A stretch of 9,938 nt of DNA from Acidobacteriota bacterium (lineage in GTDB: Bacteria; Acidobacteriota; Terriglobia; Bryobacterales; JACQDG01), in NCBI GenBank assembly GCA_016201195.1, contig JACQDI010000239.1, positions 1 to 9,938 on the forward strand, read 5' to 3'. Position numbers and translations under genes: made by a program. Shown in pieces: positions 6,652 through 9,938 of the stretch. The notes beneath the pieces are model-generated. The model ran no database searches. It worked only from the letters and a program-made list of their open reading frames with translations, and had not been told where the DNA came from. The first letter of the stretch is position 1; every line of letters starts with the position of its first letter.

Positions 6652-7782
6652 ATGTCTACTACAACCCGCATTCAAGAGAATGAGCTGGATCTAGCGAAGC
6701 TCAAGGAAATGAACATCACCAAGCTGAACCAGGTGGCCAAGGACCTGGGCGTGGTCGGCGCAGCCGGCATGCGCAAGCAGGACCTCATCTTCAAGGTCCT
6801 GCAAGCCCAGGCCGAGAAGAGCGGCCAGATCTTCTCCGAAGGCGTGCTCGAGACGCTGCCCGACGGCTTCGGCTTCCTGCGCGCCCCGGAGTACAACTAC
6901 CTGCCCGGCCCCGACGACATCTACGTCTCGCCGTCACAGATCCGCCGGTTCGATTTGCGTACTGGTGATACTGTATCAGGCCACGTGCGCCCGCCCAAGG
7001 AAGGGGAGCGGTATTTCGCGCTCATCAAGGTCGAGGCGATCAACTTCGAGCCGCCCGAGGAGGGCCGCAACAAGATCTTCTTCGATAATCTCACACCGCT
7101 TTACCCGAGCGGCCGTATCCAGCTCGAGACGGTGAAGGAAAACCTCTCCGGCCGGGTGATGGACCTGCTCACCCCCATCGGCAAGGGCCAGCGCGGTCTG
7201 ATCGTTTCGCCCCCGCGCGCCGGCAAGACCATGCTTCTGCAGTCCATCGCCAACTCCATCACTACAAACCATTCTGAGATCACCCTGATCGTGCTGCTCA
7301 TCGACGAGCGGCCCGAAGAGGTAACCGACATGCAGCGGACGGTGAAAGGCGAGGTCATCAGCTCGACCTTCGACGAGCCGGCCTCGCGCCACGTGCAGGT
7401 GGCCGAGATGGTGATCGAGAAGGCGAAGCGACTGGTGGAGCACAAGCGAGACGTGGTCATCTTGCTCGACTCAATCACGCGGCTGGCGCGGGCCTATAAC
7501 ACGGTGGTGCCGCCGTCGGGCAAGATCCTCTCGGGGGGCGTGGATTCGAACGCGCTCCAGCGGCCGAAGCGGTTCTTCGGCGCGGCACGGAACATCGAGG
7601 AGGGCGGCTCGCTGACCATCATTGCGACGGCTCTGATCGACACCGGCAGCCGCATGGATGACGTGATCTTCGAGGAGTTCAAAGGCACCGGCAACATGGA
7701 GGTTCTGCTGGACCGCAAGCTGGTGGATAAGCGCGGCAAGACCAAGAGCAACGCCGAGTTCCTGGCGGCCATGTCGGGCTGA
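6652..7782 (+). CDS. rho: Transcription termination factor Rho with an internal C-terminal deletion
   Basis: Rho is the hexameric RNA-dependent ATPase that ends transcription at Rho-dependent sites. The N-terminal part is normal: helical domain with MRKQDLIF, then the RNA-binding OSB-fold with DGFGFLR and GPDDIYVSPSQIRRF. The ATPase core has Walker A SPPRAGKT (186-193), the catalytic-Glu region DERPEEVTDM, Walker B ending in Asp273 (VVILLDS), the Q-loop PSGKILSGGVDSNAL and the R-loop region TGSRMDDVIFEEFKGTGNME. After DKR (Arg361, equivalent to E. coli Arg353) the chain jumps to GKTKSNAEFL and ends at 376 residues. Compared with E. coli Rho (419) about 50 residues are absent, corresponding to roughly 354-403, including the arginine finger Arg366 in the GTRKEELL motif. 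Reading continues in frame across the junction at about 7734/7735. The missing piece is not found in other frames downstream. A working helicase is doubtful if the deletion is real; a sequencing or assembly error is the alternative. Confidence 0.9.
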   Translation: MSTTTRIQENELDLAKLKEMNITKLNQVAKDLGVVGAAGMRKQDLIFKVLQAQAEKSGQIFSEGVLETLPDGFGFLRAPEYNYLPGPDDIYVSPSQIRRFDLRTGDTVSGHVRPPKEGERYFALIKVEAINFEPPEEGRNKIFFDNLTPLYPSGRIQLETVKENLSGRVMDLLTPIGKGQRGLIVSPPRAGKTMLLQSIANSITTNHSEITLIVLLIDERPEEVTDMQRTVKGEVISSTFDEPASRHVQVAEMVIEKAKRLVEHKRDVVILLDSITRLARAYNTVVPPSGKILSGGVDSNALQRPKRFFGAARNIEEGGSLTIIATALIDTGSRMDDVIFEEFKGTGNMEVLLDRKLVDKRGKTKSNAEFLAAMSG

Positions 7783-7785
7783 CGC

Positions 7786-7809
7786 CACCAAATCACCAAA
7801 TCACCAAAT
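7786..7809. repeat. Three CACCAAAT direct repeats between rho and the converging gene
   Basis: Three perfect 8-base units lie at 7786, 7794 and 7802, in the same orientation as the array at 6605-6636 on the other side of rho. The array fills the 18-base gap between the two convergent stops. It extends into the minus-strand acyl-CoA synthetase gene, where it supplies the final Ile-Trp codons and the TGA stop. No T-run or stem for a bidirectional terminator is visible. Confidence 0.85.
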
Positions 7810-9321
7810 CGTCTTCGCCTTCTCCCGCAGCTCGTTCTTCCTGATCTTCCCCGTGCCCGTCTTGGGCAGCGGCCCGAACACCACTTGCTTGGGGCACTTG
7901 AAGTGCGCCAGGCGTGCGCGGCAGAATTCGATCAGCTCCTCGGCGGTGGCGGTCTGCCCCGGTTTTAGCGCCACGTGGGCCAGAGGCGCCTCACCCCACT
8001 TCTCGTCAGGAAGAGCGACCACCGCCGCTTCGAGCACCGCCGGGTGCTCATAGAGCGTCTTCTCCACCTCGACCGAGGAGATGTTTTCGCCGCCCGAGAT
8101 GATGATGTCCTTCTTGCGGTCGCGGATCGACACATAGCCATCGGGCTCGACCACGGCCAGGTCGCCCGAATGGAACCAGCCGCCGCGAAACGCCTCTTCC
8201 GTCGCTTCCGGGTTGTTGTAGTAGCCCAGCATGACGTTGTTGCCGCGCATGAGGATCTCGCCCATGGTCGTCCCGTCGGCGGGAACGTCACGCATTTGGC
8301 CATCGACCACCCGCATATCCGTGCCGGCGACGAGGTAGGGAACGCCCTGCCGGGCCTTGACCCGGGCGCGTTCGGCGGCGGGCAGAGAGTCCCACTCCGG
8401 GCGCCAGGCGCAGATGGAATGCGGGCCATAGGTCTCGGTAAGGCCGTAAACGTGAGCCACGTCAGCCCCCATTTCCTCGGCGGCGCGGATCACCGCCGGC
8501 GAAGGCGGCGCGCCCGCGGTGACGATCTTCAGCCCGTGCTCAAAGCGGATCCCGTTCTGCGTGCAGTAAAGGGCGAGGCTCGAAACCACCACCGGCGCCC
8601 CGCACAGGTGGGTTACGCCCTCCCGGCGAATCAGCTCCACGACCGCCTCCGGCCTCACCTCCCGCAGGCACACATGACGCCCGCCCGCCCCGGTGATCGC
8701 CCATGGAAAACACCACCCGTTGCAGTGAAACAGCGGCAGCGTCCACAGGTAGACCGTGCGCGCCGAAAGCCCGTGCTCCACGATCTCCCCCAGGGCGTTC
8801 AAGTAGGCGCCCCGATGCGTGTACATCACGCCCTTCGGAAATCCCGTCGTCCCGCTGGTGTAGTTGATCGCGATCACCCCGTTCTCCTCCGGAGTGGCAG
8901 CAGGGTGAGCCTCCGGCTTGCCCTCCTCGATCAACTCTTCATACTGATCGATGACCTCGGTGACCTGCCGCAATTCTTCCGGCATGATCTGCGGATCCGC
9001 AATCAGCACCTTCGCCCCGCAGTGTTTTAGGATCCAAGCGAGCTCCCCCGCCTGCAACCGGATGTTCAGCATCACCAGCACGGCGCCCATCAGCGGCACT
9101 GCGAAGTGAGGCTCGAGCGCCGCCGGCGTGTTGGGCGCAAGCACCGCCACGCGATCCCCCGGCGCGACCCCCCGCGCTGCGAGCGCCCAAGCCAGCCGGT
9201 GAATGCGGCGATTAAACTCCGTGTAAGTGAACCGCCGCTCGCCGTCCACCACCGCGATGCGCTCGGCGTAGACAGCCACGCTTCGCGCGAGAAAATCGAG
9301 TGGGGTCAGAACGTTGATCAT
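7801..9321 (-). CDS. Acyl-CoA synthetase / AMP-dependent acid-CoA ligase
   Basis: The enzyme activates a carboxylic acid to acyl-AMP and then to the CoA thioester. The 506-residue protein shows the ANL-superfamily motifs in order: ATP loop YTSGTTGFPKG (154-164), YGLTE (292-296), HSGD (384-387), the hinge RDRKKDIIISGGENIS (400-415) and the catalytic Lys492 in PKTGTGKIRK. LWTLPLFHCNGWCFPW (192-207) is typical of the medium-chain and short-chain acyl-activating group (AlkK, DmdB, plant AAE types), but the substrate cannot be decided. The ATG at 9321 is chosen because similarity begins at MINVLTPLDFLARSV; the frame is open 146 codons further upstream but only over the neighbouring gene. The start overlaps the stop of the cyclase-family gene in ATGA, indicating translational coupling. 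The stretch between residues 108 and 140 seems shorter than in many relatives. The last codons and stop come from the CACCAAAT repeat. Confidence 0.92.
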   Translation of the reverse strand: MINVLTPLDFLARSVAVYAERIAVVDGERRFTYTEFNRRIHRLAWALAARGVAPGDRVAVLAPNTPAALEPHFAVPLMGAVLVMLNIRLQAGELAWILKHCGAKVLIADPQIMPEELRQVTEVIDQYEELIEEGKPEAHPAATPEENGVIAINYTSGTTGFPKGVMYTHRGAYLNALGEIVEHGLSARTVYLWTLPLFHCNGWCFPWAITGAGGRHVCLREVRPEAVVELIRREGVTHLCGAPVVVSSLALYCTQNGIRFEHGLKIVTAGAPPSPAVIRAAEEMGADVAHVYGLTETYGPHSICAWRPEWDSLPAAERARVKARQGVPYLVAGTDMRVVDGQMRDVPADGTTMGEILMRGNNVMLGYYNNPEATEEAFRGGWFHSGDLAVVEPDGYVSIRDRKKDIIISGGENISSVEVEKTLYEHPAVLEAAVVALPDEKWGEAPLAHVALKPGQTATAEELIEFCRARLAHFKCPKQVVFGPLPKTGTGKIRKNELREKAKTIW

Positions 9322-9938
9322 GGCAGGATGGCGATAATGCGAGCAGGACCCCCGGTACCGCCCTTGATCTTCATCGGCAGCGCCACCAGGGTCGCCCCGG
9401 CGGCCGGAACCTTGTCCAGGTTCGCGACGTTCTCCAGGCCATAGATCCCCGCGCTGTTCAGGATCCGATGGGTCATGAAGTCTTTTGAGGGCCCGTAATC
9501 CATGCTCGCCGTGTCGATGCCCACCCCCGAAACCTTGCGCTTCACCAGTAGCTCTGCCGCCGGCCGCGAAATGCCTGGGAAGTGCAGGTTCGACGCGTCT
9601 CCCGGCTTGTCGTCGCCCAGGTATTGCTTCTTGTTGGGCCAGCGCTTGCCCCAACCGGTTCGCACCAGCACGATCGTGCCGGCCGGGATCCCCCCGTGCG
9701 CTTTCTCCCAGGCGGCGATATCGGCCGGTGTCAACTGGTAGTCGCGGTTCTTGGCGCACGCCGCCGCAATGTCGATCACCAGGGCGGGGGCGATCAATTT
9801 GGAGAGCGGAATCTGGTCGGTCGTGAGCTGCCCCTCGGCGAAGTGAATGGGGCTGTCGAGATGCGTGCCCCCGTGCTCGCTCGCCTCAAAGCTGGCCGAC
9901 GAGTACCAGTAGCCTTCCGGCGAAACGCCCCAGACGTC
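9318..9938 (-). CDS. Cyclase-family (KynB-like) metal-dependent hydrolase, N-terminus missing
   Basis: The frame is open to the window end, so the gene begins beyond 9938; 206 residues are visible. The metal-binding signature of the cyclase family (Pfam PF04199, which includes kynurenine formamidase KynB and isatin hydrolase) is present as HGGTHLDSPIHF, residues 22-33 of the visible part. Further candidate ligands or active-site residues are His157 (FMTHRIL) and Glu169 (GLENVANL), in positions matching the family pattern. Members hydrolyse amides or cyclic amides with a divalent metal. The HGG motif lies upstream of the TTG at 9797, so any annotation starting there would lose the active site. 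The stop codon is inside the start of the acyl-CoA synthetase gene (ATGA), so the two form an operon and may act on one pathway. The substrate is not known; a formamidase role is only one possibility because no other tryptophan-catabolism gene is visible. Confidence 0.85.
   Translation of the reverse strand, partial: DVWGVSPEGYWYSSASFEASEHGGTHLDSPIHFAEGQLTTDQIPLSKLIAPALVIDIAAACAKNRDYQLTPADIAAWEKAHGGIPAGTIVLVRTGWGKRWPNKKQYLGDDKPGDASNLHFPGISRPAAELLVKRKVSGVGIDTASMDYGPSKDFMTHRILNSAGIYGLENVANLDKVPAAGATLVALPMKIKGGTGGPARIIAILP

Noticed and set aside
8880..9000. Possible in-frame shortening of the acyl-CoA synthetase between residues 108 and 140
   Set aside because: This region is variable in length among ANL enzymes and no conserved motif is lost, so it cannot be called a deletion from the sequence alone.
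9322..9759. 146-codon N-terminal extension of the acyl-CoA synthetase frame
   Set aside because: It overlaps the cyclase-family gene in another frame, has no similarity to the ligase family, and the ATG at 9321 gives the normal N-terminus.

Overview
The window is a GC-rich bacterial chromosomal segment. It carries the classic protein quality-control cluster tig-clpP-clpX-lon on the plus strand, followed by the transcription termination factor gene rho. On the minus strand, converging on rho, lies an acyl-CoA synthetase gene that is translationally coupled to an upstream cyclase-family metal hydrolase gene. The style of the trigger factor, ClpX and Rho proteins and the gene order suggest an acidobacterium or a close relative. 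That assignment rests on remembered resemblance rather than a search.

Layout. 2-475 is the 3' end of a probable membrane glycosyltransferase, cut by the window edge. 557-1819 is trigger factor (TTG start, TTGACA-type promoter candidate just upstream), and 12 bases later clpP starts (1831-2415). A 318-base gap follows, holding two imperfect hairpins built from a 9-base repeat, then a good promoter candidate and a perfect 7-bp stem-loop directly before clpX (2734-4011, GTG start). lon follows at 4042-6447. The 204-base gap before rho consists almost entirely of two inverted arrays of short tandem repeats with periods of 7 and 8 bases. rho occupies 6652-7782. The period-8 repeat reappears after rho and supplies the last codon and stop of the converging acyl-CoA synthetase (7801-9321, minus). 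The start of that gene overlaps the stop of the cyclase-family gene (9318-9938, minus, truncated by the window end) in an ATGA.

How the genes work together: trigger factor chaperones nascent chains at the ribosome exit. ClpX and ClpP form an ATP-dependent unfoldase-protease with an intact catalytic triad and an intact ClpP-docking tripeptide. Lon is a second ATP-dependent protease with an intact Ser-Lys dyad. The minus-strand pair looks like a small operon for activating a carboxylic acid to its CoA thioester, with an accompanying metal-dependent hydrolase; the substrate cannot be read from the sequence.

The strongest anomaly is in Rho. The protein matches the family from the N-terminus through the Q- and R-loop region, then jumps in frame from the residue equivalent to E. 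coli Arg353 to the last ~14 residues. About 50 residues are missing, including the segment with the arginine finger (E. coli Arg366). Either this is a real internal deletion, with major consequences for termination, or it is an assembly error; read coverage across position 7734 would decide. A second theme is the intergenic DNA: three unrelated short repeat units (periods 7, 8 and 9) share the same architecture, a tandem array facing its own inverted copy.
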